A program made the translations under genes and the position numbers. A DNA stretch of 48,844 nucleotides from a virus. The stretch spans positions 1 to 48,844 of the IMG/VR virus record IMGVR_UViG_3300029923_000328; one strand, written 5' to 3'. The notes under the pieces are model-generated. The model was given only the letters and a program-made list of their open reading frames with translations. It had not been told where the DNA came from and did no database searches. Of the stretch, positions 28,083 to 35,292 are shown piece after piece (within the stretch, counting starts at the first letter, position 1; each line of letters opens with the position of its first letter).

Positions 28083-30319
28083 TGGCAGTAGATAATATTG
28101 CAAGAGGTTTAGCAAATTCTGCTGTAATTATTGCGCCTACTAATGTATTTACAAGTAATGCATTAAGAGATGATTATTTTACATCTAATCCATCTGAAAT
28201 AAAAGATAAACTATATTGTTTCAGTAATGGTCAATTACAAAGATATACAAATGGCGCATGGGTAGATTCAAGTCCTGCTATTAAAGGTGAGCAAGGGAAC
28301 ATGGGTATACAAGGTGTAAAAGGTGATACTGGTGCACAAGGACTAACAGGAGCACAAGGTAATACTGGAATTACAGGAGATACTGGTGCGCAAGGTATAC
28401 AAGGAATAAGCGGTTTACAAGGGGTTCAAGGTTCTGTTGGAGACCCATTCAAAATTACTAAAACATATACTTCTATTTTAGAAATGGATGCAGATTATAC
28501 TAATTCAGATATAGCTATAGGTAATTTTGTATTAATTTCATCAACAGTTGATGACATAGACAATGCTAAAGTATATGTAAAAGACCTTACTGCATACTCT
28601 TTTGTAACTGATTTATCTGGTATTTCTGGAATCAAAGGCGAAGATGGGTTACAAGGTATTCAAGGAATTGCTGGTATACAAGGCTCTATTGGAAACACTG
28701 GGTTAACTGGTTCACAAGGTATCCAAGGAGTTAAGGGTGATACTGGTGATACTGGTTTAACAGGCTCACAAGGAGCACAAGGGGCACAAGGTATTCAAGG
28801 TATTAATGGGGCTACTGGTGAACCGTTTAAAATTACTAAAACATATACTTCTATAGCATTAATGAATGCAGACTATTCTAATGTGAGTGTAGTTATAGGC
28901 AATTTTGTATTAATATCTTCTACCGTTGATGATGTAGATAATTCAAAAATATATGTAAAAAATTCTAATGAATTTGCATTTGTAACGGATTTATCTGGTG
29001 CAACTGGTATACAAGGTGAAACAGGATTAACAGGCGCACAAGGTATACAAGGAGCACAAGGGATACAAGGTAATCAAGGATTAACAGGGGTTGAATCTAG
29101 TTCAGCTTATACATCTGCCGTATCTTATGGATACACAGGGACTGAAAGCAGTTTCTATACATTATTAGCTAAGACTTCTTATGTTTCAATTCCTGCAACA
29201 GCTACTTATGCTAGTGGAATTGTTACTATAACTACACCAGTAACAACTAATAGATTTACATTCATTGCTCCTAGTGATTTTTTAGTATCTGATACATATA
29301 AGCTAAATGGAACAGCTATTGTAGTAAAAGACTTAAAAGGAGTAGCCTTAACTGGTGGATGGGTAACTGGCTCTCCAATAGAGTTAACAGTATCTAATTC
29401 ATCAGCTTTTTTTAAGAAAGGTAGTGGTAAGCCATTAGTAGTTACCACAGGAGAATGGACTGTTAGAACCGCCGTTGAAACAAATAAGTGGTATGGTGTA
29501 TGTTATGGCAACGGGTTATTTGTTTCTGTATCCGTTATTGGAACACATAGGGTCATGACTTCACCAGACGGTATAACATGGACGGGCAGAACTGCCGCAG
29601 AAGCTAATAGTTGGACTGTTGTATGTTATGGGAATGGTTTATTTGTTGCAGTATCAAGAGATGGGACGCACCAAATTATGACTTCACCAAATGGTATAAC
29701 ATGGACATATAGGACTGCTCCAGAACTAAATTTGTGGTATTCTTTATGTTTTGGCAATGGGTTATTTGTTGCAGTTTCTCAAAATGGCACGAATCAAATT
29801 ATGACTTCACCAGACGGTATAACATGGACAGCTAGGGCTTCTATCGAAGCTAGTTCTTGGCATGGGATATGTTATGGTAATGGGTTATTTGTTGTGGTTG
29901 CTCAAACTGGAACACATCAAGTTATGACATCACCAGATGGTATAACATGGACTGCAAGAAATGCCGCAGAAGCTAATTATTGGATAAGTATATGTTATGG
30001 GAATGGATTATTTGTCGCAGTTGCACAAACTGGTACGCATCAAATCATGACTTCACCAGATGGTATAAACTGGACAGCTATAACTGCTACTGAAAATAAT
30101 ACTTGGGGAAGTGTGTGTTATGGTAATGGATTATTCGTTGCAGTTGCACAAAGTGGAACACATAGAGTTATGACTTCACCAGATGGGATAAACTGGACAG
30201 CTAGAACTGCCGCAGAAAATAATGTATGGGTATCTTTGTGTTATGGTAATGAAATATTCGTTGCAGTTGGCGCTGACGGTACTAACAGAGTTATGACTAC
30301 TAATATCGTTTTAAATTAA
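28082..30319 (+). CDS. Tail fibre: collagen-like stalks and seven-bladed beta-propeller head
   Basis: 745 residues. Residues 1-65 (VDNIARGLANS) are an attachment segment. Three Gly-X-X collagen-like stretches (GIQGVKGDTGAQGLTGAQG type, near 73-125, 180-240 and 305-335) form trimeric stalks. They alternate with two near-identical 55-residue modules (PFKITKTYTSI...STVDD.DN.K.YVK). After a beta domain, residues 455-745 hold seven repeats of about 44 residues built on CYGNGLFVAV, GTHxxMTSPDGITW and TARTAAExNxW. The first repeat is preceded by GEWTVRTAVETNKW and the last lacks that strand, the closure expected of a circular propeller. Likely receptor binding. Confidence 0.85.
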   Translation: MAVDNIARGLANSAVIIAPTNVFTSNALRDDYFTSNPSEIKDKLYCFSNGQLQRYTNGAWVDSSPAIKGEQGNMGIQGVKGDTGAQGLTGAQGNTGITGDTGAQGIQGISGLQGVQGSVGDPFKITKTYTSILEMDADYTNSDIAIGNFVLISSTVDDIDNAKVYVKDLTAYSFVTDLSGISGIKGEDGLQGIQGIAGIQGSIGNTGLTGSQGIQGVKGDTGDTGLTGSQGAQGAQGIQGINGATGEPFKITKTYTSIALMNADYSNVSVVIGNFVLISSTVDDVDNSKIYVKNSNEFAFVTDLSGATGIQGETGLTGAQGIQGAQGIQGNQGLTGVESSSAYTSAVSYGYTGTESSFYTLLAKTSYVSIPATATYASGIVTITTPVTTNRFTFIAPSDFLVSDTYKLNGTAIVVKDLKGVALTGGWVTGSPIELTVSNSSAFFKKGSGKPLVVTTGEWTVRTAVETNKWYGVCYGNGLFVSVSVIGTHRVMTSPDGITWTGRTAAEANSWTVVCYGNGLFVAVSRDGTHQIMTSPNGITWTYRTAPELNLWYSLCFGNGLFVAVSQNGTNQIMTSPDGITWTARASIEASSWHGICYGNGLFVVVAQTGTHQVMTSPDGITWTARNAAEANYWISICYGNGLFVAVAQTGTHQIMTSPDGINWTAITATENNTWGSVCYGNGLFVAVAQSGTHRVMTSPDGINWTARTAAENNVWVSLCYGNEIFVAVGADGTNRVMTTNIVLN
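29450..30300 (+). repeat. Seven coding repeats of about 132 bp (propeller blades)
   Basis: Seven in-frame imperfect tandem repeats in the 3' part of the fibre gene 28082-30319. Each codes CYGNGLFV followed by MTSPDGI(T/N)W. DNA identity between units is high, suggesting recent duplication or recombination within the gene. Confidence 0.8.
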
Positions 30320-30329
30320 AATTTGATAA

Positions 30330-30349
30330 TTTCATATTATAATATGAAA
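30330..30349. repeat. 20-bp perfect palindrome, one of three related copies
   Basis: TTTCATATTATAATATGAAA lies just after the propeller-fibre stop and before a terminator. The 18-bp core TTCATATTAYAATATGAA also occurs at 8146-8163 (inside the intron) and, on the - strand, at 40970-40987 (inside a gene). It could be an operator or an RNA hairpin. Confidence 0.5.
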
Positions 30350-30364
30350 CATCACAAAATTATT

Positions 30365-30405
30365 AATACTATAGGATTAAGACAAATTTTCTATAGTATT
30401 TTTTA
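30365..30405 (+). terminator. Rho-independent terminator after fibre 1
   Basis: A perfect 10-bp stem (AATACTATAG 30365-30374 with CTATAGTATT 30391-30400) is followed by T residues. It ends the transcript of the propeller fibre and precedes the second fibre cassette. The rest of the 166-base gap holds the palindrome at 30330 and an AAGGGGAAAGGTG ribosome binding site for the next gene. Confidence 0.8.
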
Positions 30406-30485
30406 TTCGCAATATATACAAAAATAAAATATTTTTATGTACACATATAAACAATAAATTATAAGGGGAAAGGTGAAAAACATAT

Positions 30486-30827
30486 ATGTCTAGCAATGTT
30501 TTAGAAAATTTTATATTTCATGAAGATAATAGTGATATAGGAGATGGCAATATTCTCACAATAACAAACAATATGTCAACTGTTAATTTTGAGGTTATCT
30601 CTTCTGATGATAATGATTTTGAAGCAATGGTATACGCTCAACTTGTTGATTCAGACAGATGGTATAATTATCCATGTTTTAAGTTACCTACATATGAATT
30701 AATAGATAATTCATTTAGTGAAAGTGGCTATATTTATACCGTTGATGTTAGTGCAATTTCTAAAATTTTTATTAGATTACTTAGCAATACTGGACTAATT
30801 TCAATTTATGGAAAAGTGGTGAGTTAA
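30486..30827 (+). CDS. Small beta protein preceding a giant fibre (cassette copy 2)
   Basis: 113 residues, a diverged paralogue of the protein at 27753: the same start pattern (NVLENFIFHED), a central TNNMSTVNFEV strand, and the ending FIRLLSNTGLISIYGKVVS. A strong GGGGAAAGGTG ribosome binding site precedes ATG 30486. Its stop overlaps the following fibre start (TAATG), exactly as in copy 1, so each small protein appears dedicated to its own fibre. Function unknown, probably structural or chaperone. Confidence 0.6.
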   Translation: MSSNVLENFIFHEDNSDIGDGNILTITNNMSTVNFEVISSDDNDFEAMVYAQLVDSDRWYNYPCFKLPTYELIDNSFSESGYIYTVDVSAISKIFIRLLSNTGLISIYGKVVS

Positions 30828-32605
30828 TGGACAGTGTAGCGAGAGGATTGGCTTCAAGAGTAAATAATACTGGTAGGCTAAAAGGCTCTTATAAAGGGTA
30901 TCTTAGCACAGCAGAAGGTGTTGACACAACTGCAAGCGGTAACAATAGCCATTCAGAAGGATATTGTACTATTGCTTCTGGCGAAGGTAGTCATGCAGAA
31001 GGAGACCAAACAACTGCTTCTGGTACTTGTTCTCATTCAGAAGGTAGAGATATAACTGCTTCTGGTCATTTTAGCCATGCAGAAGGTAATGAAACAATTG
31101 CTTCTGGTACTTGTTCTCATGCAGAAGGATTATCCACGATTTCAAACGGGTATGATAGTCATACAGAGGGATATGGTTCATCCGCTTCTGGTAGTAGTTC
31201 CCACGCAGAAGGTGAGCATACATTAGCTTATGGTGATGATAGCCATGCAGAAGGATTAAATACAACTGCAAGCAGTAATTATTCTCATGCAGAAGGTCAA
31301 TATACATTAAGTGCAAATGGAGTTATGTATAACATAACTGCTTATAACAATACCAATAAAACAATCACACTTAATAATGTAACAGGATTAAGTGTTGGTG
31401 ATAAGTTACAAATTAAAATCGTACTTGATATGTCATTATCTAATATTAGTATTACAAAGATTACTGGTTTGGTTGTTACTTTAAATACAACATTAGTGAT
31501 TAGTTCTAATTGGTTGTATGCTGTTAAATTATCTTCTACGATGGGGGCAGTCCATTCAGAAGGATACAGTTCATTAGCTTGTGGGCTATACTCACATGCA
31601 GAAGGTGGAACTACATTATCAACTGGCGAAGGTAGTCATGCAGAGGGTGAAACTACAATTGCAAGTGGACGTTGTTCTCATACAGAGGGTGGTGCGACTA
31701 AAGCAAGTAATACTTGCTCCCACGCAGAAGGAAGTTCTACAACATCAAGCGGTTTATATTCTCATTCAGAGGGACAAAATACAGTAGCAAGTGGGTCTTG
31801 TTCACATGCAGAAAACGGTGGTGCAACTGCAAGCGGTCTTTGTTCTCACGCAGAGGGTTCTCTTACAAAAGCAAATGGAGATTATTCACATGCAGAAGGT
31901 GGCGCAACAACATCTGATGCATTTTTTTCTCACACACAAGGAACGTATAATAAAGTATTAACTGGAACTCCAACGGCTTATTCCGCAACGGCAGATGCTT
32001 TTGTAATTGGAAATGGAACTAGTGCTAGTGCTTTATCTAATGCTTTTAGAGTAACTTTTAATGGTAAGACTTATGGTCTATCTGCTTTTAATACAACTGG
32101 CGCTGATTATGCTGAATTATTTGAGTGGGAAGATGGTAATCCAGATAATGAAGATAGAGTTGGATATTTTGTAACACTTAATGGTGAAAAAATAAAAAAA
32201 GCTACATCTTTAAGTGATTATATTATAGGGGTAATATCAACTAATCCATCTATAATTGGAGATAATTATGCAGATGATTGGAACGGTAAATATGTTACTG
32301 ATAAATGGGGAAGAATACAATATCAAAATGTACTTGTTCCTGCAACTGATACACAACCAGAACGTTTAGATTATGTCCCAGTACTTAATTCGTCATGGGA
32401 TTCTTCACAACCTTATACTTCAAGAGAAGACCGTAAAGAATGGGGAATTGTAGGTATGATGGGTAAGTTACTCGTCATAGATGATGGGACTTGTGAAGTA
32501 AATGGATATTGTAAACCAGTGAATGGAATAGCTACAAAATCTGATAGTGGATATAGAGTAATCAAAAGAATAGATGATACGTGCGTTAAAATTATAATAA
32601 TTTAG
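30827..32605 (+). CDS. Tail fibre: YadA-head-like SHAEG repeats with C-terminal G2 peptidase domain
   Basis: 592 residues. The first residues (DSVARGLAS) match the attachment tag of the previous fibre. About 20 copies of a 14-residue repeat TxASGxxSHAEGxx (residues 35-165 and 240-365) resemble the left-handed beta-roll of trimeric YadA heads, interrupted by an 80-residue beta domain. Residues 420-592 are a peptidase G2-type domain (ADYAELFEWEDGN, GYFVTLNGEKI, YIIGVIST.PSIIGD, WGRIQYQ), an intramolecular chaperone that is known to cut itself off after trimer folding. This should therefore mature into a trimeric fibre lacking its C-terminus. Confidence 0.85.
   Translation: MDSVARGLASRVNNTGRLKGSYKGYLSTAEGVDTTASGNNSHSEGYCTIASGEGSHAEGDQTTASGTCSHSEGRDITASGHFSHAEGNETIASGTCSHAEGLSTISNGYDSHTEGYGSSASGSSSHAEGEHTLAYGDDSHAEGLNTTASSNYSHAEGQYTLSANGVMYNITAYNNTNKTITLNNVTGLSVGDKLQIKIVLDMSLSNISITKITGLVVTLNTTLVISSNWLYAVKLSSTMGAVHSEGYSSLACGLYSHAEGGTTLSTGEGSHAEGETTIASGRCSHTEGGATKASNTCSHAEGSSTTSSGLYSHSEGQNTVASGSCSHAENGGATASGLCSHAEGSLTKANGDYSHAEGGATTSDAFFSHTQGTYNKVLTGTPTAYSATADAFVIGNGTSASALSNAFRVTFNGKTYGLSAFNTTGADYAELFEWEDGNPDNEDRVGYFVTLNGEKIKKATSLSDYIIGVISTNPSIIGDNYADDWNGKYVTDKWGRIQYQNVLVPATDTQPERLDYVPVLNSSWDSSQPYTSREDRKEWGIVGMMGKLLVIDDGTCEVNGYCKPVNGIATKSDSGYRVIKRIDDTCVKIIII
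30920..31930 (+). repeat. Coding repeats of about 42 bp (SHAEG units)
   Basis: About 20 imperfect tandem repeats, in two blocks (near 30930-31310 and 31550-31930), each coding ASGxxSHAEG in the fibre gene 30827-32605. Not a CRISPR: no unique spacers, and one continuous reading frame. Confidence 0.8.
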
Positions 32606-32607
32606 CA

Positions 32608-32646
32608 AAATGGGATATAACATTTTATTGTTATATCCCATTTTTT
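32608..32646 (+). terminator. Strong terminator at the end of the late structural module
   Basis: A perfect 15-bp stem (32608-32622 with 32629-32643) with a 6-nt loop is followed by T residues. It ends the + strand late operon and lies between convergent genes (next gene on the - strand ends at 32655). A short A run on the other side may allow weak termination in both directions. Confidence 0.88.
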
Positions 32647-32654
32647 ATGCGTTT

Positions 32655-32945
32655 TTATTTCTGTTTTAATAATCTTTTAGCTATTCTATAAACCCATTCT
32701 TTATGATAGTCTAAATTAAACCCAGTTGAGTAATCCCAATCTTTAAATTCTTTATAGAACTCGGTATTTTCGCTTATGTCTGGATAAAGTTTTTGCAGAT
32801 TAAAAAGTTCTTCACTCCATTGGGAATAAACTGCATCGTCTATAACATTTTTATCCAATTGATAATAGATGTATGAATGTACCAATATTTGTCTACGTCT
32901 TCTCTTAATTAATTCTGTAATTTTATTAATTTCAATTTCAGTCAT
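32655..32945 (-). CDS. Stand-alone LigA domain-Ia-like protein (DNA ligase LigA-related)
   Basis: 96 residues. ATG 32945 is chosen because AGGTGG lies just before it; the longer frame upstream would run into the divergent gene and its promoter. The sequence RRRQILVHSYIYYQLDKNVIDD plus AVYSQWSEELFNLQKLYPD matches the small N-terminal Ia domain of NAD-dependent DNA ligase, which binds the nicotinamide end of NAD. Compared with E. coli LigA, Y22, D32 and Y35 correspond to Y27, D37 and Y40; H23 is Y28 and D36 is S41. The adenylation and other ligase domains are missing, so it cannot ligate alone. Role unknown. Confidence 0.7.
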   Translation of the reverse strand: MTEIEINKITELIKRRRRQILVHSYIYYQLDKNVIDDAVYSQWSEELFNLQKLYPDISENTEFYKEFKDWDYSTGFNLDYHKEWVYRIAKRLLKQK

Positions 32946-32976
32946 TATTTTACCACCTAAAATTATTTTTAGTATT

Positions 32977-33006
32977 TTGTATATTCTATTTTTAAAAGCA
33001 TATAAT
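32977..33006 (+). promoter_or_regulatory. Sigma-70-type promoter for the 33052 gene
   Basis: TTGTAT (32977-32982), an 18-base spacer and TATAAT (33001-33006) lie 46 bases before ATG 33052. It is close to consensus and in the intergenic space between divergent genes. Confidence 0.65.
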
Positions 33007-33051
33007 ATTATCAGTAACCCATATAAATTAAATAAATAGGAGATTGACAAC

Positions 33052-33288
33052 ATGGCTAGAGGAAGAAAACCATTACCTAAAGATTACGAAAAACTCATTG
33101 CGGAAATCAATGATAAAATTGCCCGTTACACAAAGAGGATTGAAGAATTTGAAACAGAAAAAGAAGAGTTAATGCAAGGTAGGAAACAGAAAGAACTAGA
33201 GACTTTGTATAATACGATGTTATCCACTGGCAAAACAGTTGAAGAAATCGTAACTTTAGTACATGATAGTTCTAAGAAATCCAAATAA
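33052..33288 (+). CDS. Small charged coiled-coil protein, unknown
   Basis: 78 residues after a TAGGAGA ribosome binding site. It starts ARGRKPLP, a short AT-hook-like basic motif, followed by one long charged helix (YEKLIAEINDKIARYTKRIEEFETEKEELMQ) and a small C-terminal helix. It could be a small DNA-binding or regulatory protein. It has its own promoter and terminator, so it is a single-gene unit. It is not obviously the antitoxin of the MazF-like gene that follows, because a terminator separates them. Confidence 0.6.
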   Translation: MARGRKPLPKDYEKLIAEINDKIARYTKRIEEFETEKEELMQGRKQKELETLYNTMLSTGKTVEEIVTLVHDSSKKSK

Positions 33289-33298
33289 TCTAACTTTA

Positions 33299-33339
33299 AA
33301 ATACTATAAAGTCTTTTATTGGCTTTGTAGTATTTTTTT
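33299..33339 (+). terminator. Rho-independent terminator
   Basis: A 13-bp stem with one G.U pair (33299-33311 with 33323-33335) is followed by a T run. It isolates the small coiled-coil gene from the MazF-like gene. Confidence 0.85.
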
Positions 33340-33344
33340 AGCCA

Positions 33345-33373
33345 TTGACTATTATCCATGATTGTGATATGAT
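33345..33373 (+). promoter_or_regulatory. Consensus promoter of the MazF-like gene
   Basis: TTGACT (33345-33350), a 17-base spacer and TATGAT (33368-33373) lie 39 bases before ATG 33413 and directly after a terminator. It is one of the best promoters in the window. Confidence 0.85.
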
Positions 33374-33412
33374 ATATACATAAATCTATATATAAAAAAG
33401 GAGAAATGATTA

Positions 33413-34066
33413 ATGTCTACCATCGGCAATAGTACAAACATAAGTGAAGCCTTAGTAGAAGAAGAGTATGATAATAGAGAATTTAAAAGAGGGGAAATTT
33501 ACTTCGTTAATTTAGAAGATATGGGTTATGGCTCACGATACATTCAAATGAAAACCCGTCCTGCTCTAATAATTCAGAATGATGTCGGCAATAGTCACAG
33601 TCAAACAATGATTATCGCATTACTTACAACTTCCGATAAGAAACCTTATCCATTTCAATATCACTTCCCTCTTAATGGGAGAATATCGGTTATTATGTTC
33701 GAACAAATTATGACTGTTGATAAGTTTCGTATGCTGAATAGATGTGGAGCATTAACTCATGAACAAATGATAGATGCCGAACAAAAACTTATGTATTCGT
33801 TACAACTTAATAGAATGTCACTTGAAAATATTATTGACTTTGATATTATGAGTGTAAATTCCAAAACAACTAATTTTGGAAATGTTACTTACTTCGAAAT
33901 CGTGATACATTTTCTAAATAATCAAGATAGAATAATCAATATATCGTTAGATAAATTGCAAGAATACAACAAGGTAGTTACTAAAAGTATAAAATTTATT
34001 AAACTAAAGAAACTGCTAGATTGTTGCAAAGGGTTGAATTGGTTAGTTAACAACAACGAAATTTAA
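33413..34066 (+). CDS. MazF/PemK-like protein with C-terminal extension (orphan)
   Basis: 217 residues after AAAAGGAGA. Residues 22-130 follow the MazF/PemK fold: FKRGEIYFVNL, then KTRPALIIQND with R49 at the place of the catalytic arginine, MIIALLTT with T72 at the place of the catalytic threonine, and ISVIMFEQIMTVDKFRM. MazF proteins cut RNA at short motifs. The family is usually about 115 residues; the last 85 here (NFGNVTYFEIVIHF...FIKLKKLLDCC) are extra and unrecognised. No antitoxin gene is adjacent. Possible roles: toxin kept silent by the extension, host or phage mRNA turnover, or a non-catalytic regulator. Confidence 0.8.
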   Translation: MSTIGNSTNISEALVEEEYDNREFKRGEIYFVNLEDMGYGSRYIQMKTRPALIIQNDVGNSHSQTMIIALLTTSDKKPYPFQYHFPLNGRISVIMFEQIMTVDKFRMLNRCGALTHEQMIDAEQKLMYSLQLNRMSLENIIDFDIMSVNSKTTNFGNVTYFEIVIHFLNNQDRIINISLDKLQEYNKVVTKSIKFIKLKKLLDCCKGLNWLVNNNEI

Positions 34067-34070
34067 TAAT

Positions 34071-34361
34071 TTATTTTTTAGAAACATTAGTAGAAATATT
34101 ACTAATGTTTTTTACTAGTTTCTGTTCATTATCAATTAGAATTGACATTGCTTGTGCTTTAGTGAAACCGACTTCAACTAGAGCATCATATTCATTTTTC
34201 TTTGCTAATGCGCCAATATGGAATAACTCTTTATTATTTGCATAATCAGAATATACAGTCATCAATTCTTTGAGGGCAGTATAAACAATTGGCTTATATG
34301 CTTCGACTAATCCGCTAATAGCTGTAGGGTCTTTTAATAGTTCTTTAAATAATTCATCCAT
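34071..34361 (-). CDS. Small helical protein, unknown
   Basis: 96 residues. ATG 34361 is chosen over an in-frame ATG 30 bases upstream because AAAAGGAGA lies directly before it. Entirely helical and soluble (LFKELLKDPTAISGLVEAYKPIVY...GFTKAQAMSILIDNEQKL), with a UBA-like pattern 'VGFTKAQAMSIL' near the C-terminus. It is the last gene of the - strand operon. Its 3' end codes a terminator for the convergent MazF-like gene. Function unknown. Confidence 0.6.
   Translation of the reverse strand: MDELFKELLKDPTAISGLVEAYKPIVYTALKELMTVYSDYANNKELFHIGALAKKNEYDALVEVGFTKAQAMSILIDNEQKLVKNISNISTNVSKK
34082..34113 (+). terminator. Terminator of the MazF-like gene, inside the convergent gene
   Basis: A perfect 11-bp stem (34082-34092 with 34100-34110) with a 7-nt loop and T run lies just past the + strand stop at 34066. 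It is embedded in the coding sequence of the convergent - strand gene. Confidence 0.7.
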
Positions 34362-34392
34362 AAGTAATCTCCTTTTGATGTAAGTCATCACC

Positions 34393-34704
34393 TTATTTAT
34401 TGATATTAGATTTAAGAAATTCTTCTCTAAGTTCAGTCTCGTTTAGATTATATTTTTTAATAATATAATCTAAAAGTTCAGTTTCATCTATAGTTATTCC
34501 AGAACAAAATGGACAATATTCCTTCTTTAATCCAATCTCATCCATCATATATGATGGGAAGTATCCTTCATAATCATTATCTTTTTCATTATCATGTACA
34601 ACACATTCATCACATATATCTCTTCCGCAAGAATTACAGTGAGCAACAGCTTCTTCATATCTTGATTCACCACAAGAATCACAGCTATAATAATCTACAC
34701 TCAT
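34393..34704 (-). CDS. Small zinc-finger protein (RING/zinc-ribbon-like)
   Basis: 103 residues. The start is set at ATG 34704, overlapping the upstream stop (ATGA); an in-frame ATG at 34719 would add five residues. Cysteine pairs CDSC, CNSC, CDEC and CPFC, with a histidine and aspartates between, suggest two zinc sites: YSCDSCGESR, HCNSCGRDICDECVVHD, and later EYCPFCSG. The C-terminus is helical. It could bind nucleic acid or act as an adaptor. Function unknown. Confidence 0.55.
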   Translation of the reverse strand: MSVDYYSCDSCGESRYEEAVAHCNSCGRDICDECVVHDNEKDNDYEGYFPSYMMDEIGLKKEYCPFCSGITIDETELLDYIIKKYNLNETELREEFLKSNINK

Positions 34705-35282
34705 TTTACCGTTACCCATTCTTTTACGATGACTTTATGTTCTGGAATAATTTTTTCGTATTCATTCTTTTTAACTTCATAAGGCTGAGAATAATATTCA
34801 TTTTCTTGACATTCTGTAAGTCCACATTCCCATTCAACGCAAAAATACTTATCTAAAAGTTGAATATATGATGTTACAGAACGAGACCAACGTCTATCAT
34901 CCCCCTCTTCTCTTTCAACCTCATAATCAACTAAATTACTAATTTCTCTTTCTGTGAGTTTTTCTTTATTGGTAATTTTTTTAATCATAATTTCTTCAAA
35001 GTGGGTATCATAATATTCTTCTTCTTGTTCTTTAGCTAATTTAGCTTTGGCTTTTTCTGCTTCTTCTTTTGCTTTAAGTTCTGCGCTTTCGATATCTTTT
35101 TGTTTTTGAGTAGGTAACTGTGCTATAATATAAGTGTTCATATCTCGCCATGTTTTAAATGAATCATTTAATGATTTAATTTTCCAATTAGTCTCAATCA
35201 ATTCATTCCAATAATTATCCATATCTTCTTCTGTAAGATTCATGGATTTTAATAGCGCTTTGATTTCTGTTTTAGTAGCCAT
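34701..35282 (-). CDS. Charged coiled-coil protein, unknown
   Basis: 193 residues after AAGGAGA. A helical N-terminus (KTEIKALLKSMNLTEEDMDNYW, SAP-like in pattern) leads into a highly charged coiled coil (AELKAKEEAEKAKAKLAKE near 65-90) and an acidic C-terminal domain rich in Trp and Tyr (DDRRWSRSVTSYIQ). No catalytic motif. It lies between the papain-like protease and the zinc-finger gene in a tight operon. Confidence 0.6.
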   Translation of the reverse strand: MATKTEIKALLKSMNLTEEDMDNYWNELIETNWKIKSLNDSFKTWRDMNTYIIAQLPTQKQKDIESAELKAKEEAEKAKAKLAKEQEEEYYDTHFEEIMIKKITNKEKLTEREISNLVDYEVEREEGDDRRWSRSVTSYIQLLDKYFCVEWECGLTECQENEYYSQPYEVKKNEYEKIIPEHKVIVKEWVTVK

Positions 35283-35292
35283 TTATTTCTCC

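Noticed and set aside
31581-31917. Overlapping frames in the SHAEG region
   Set aside because: They arise from the repetitive sequence read in other frames and have no start signals.
30920-31930. Regular short repeats resembling a CRISPR array
   Set aside because: Units vary, there are no unique spacers, and the whole stretch is one open frame coding SHAEG repeats.
32946-33053. N-terminal extension of the LigA-like protein with a hydrophobic stretch
   Set aside because: It would overlap the divergent promoter and gene start, while a good ribosome binding site supports the ATG at 32945.
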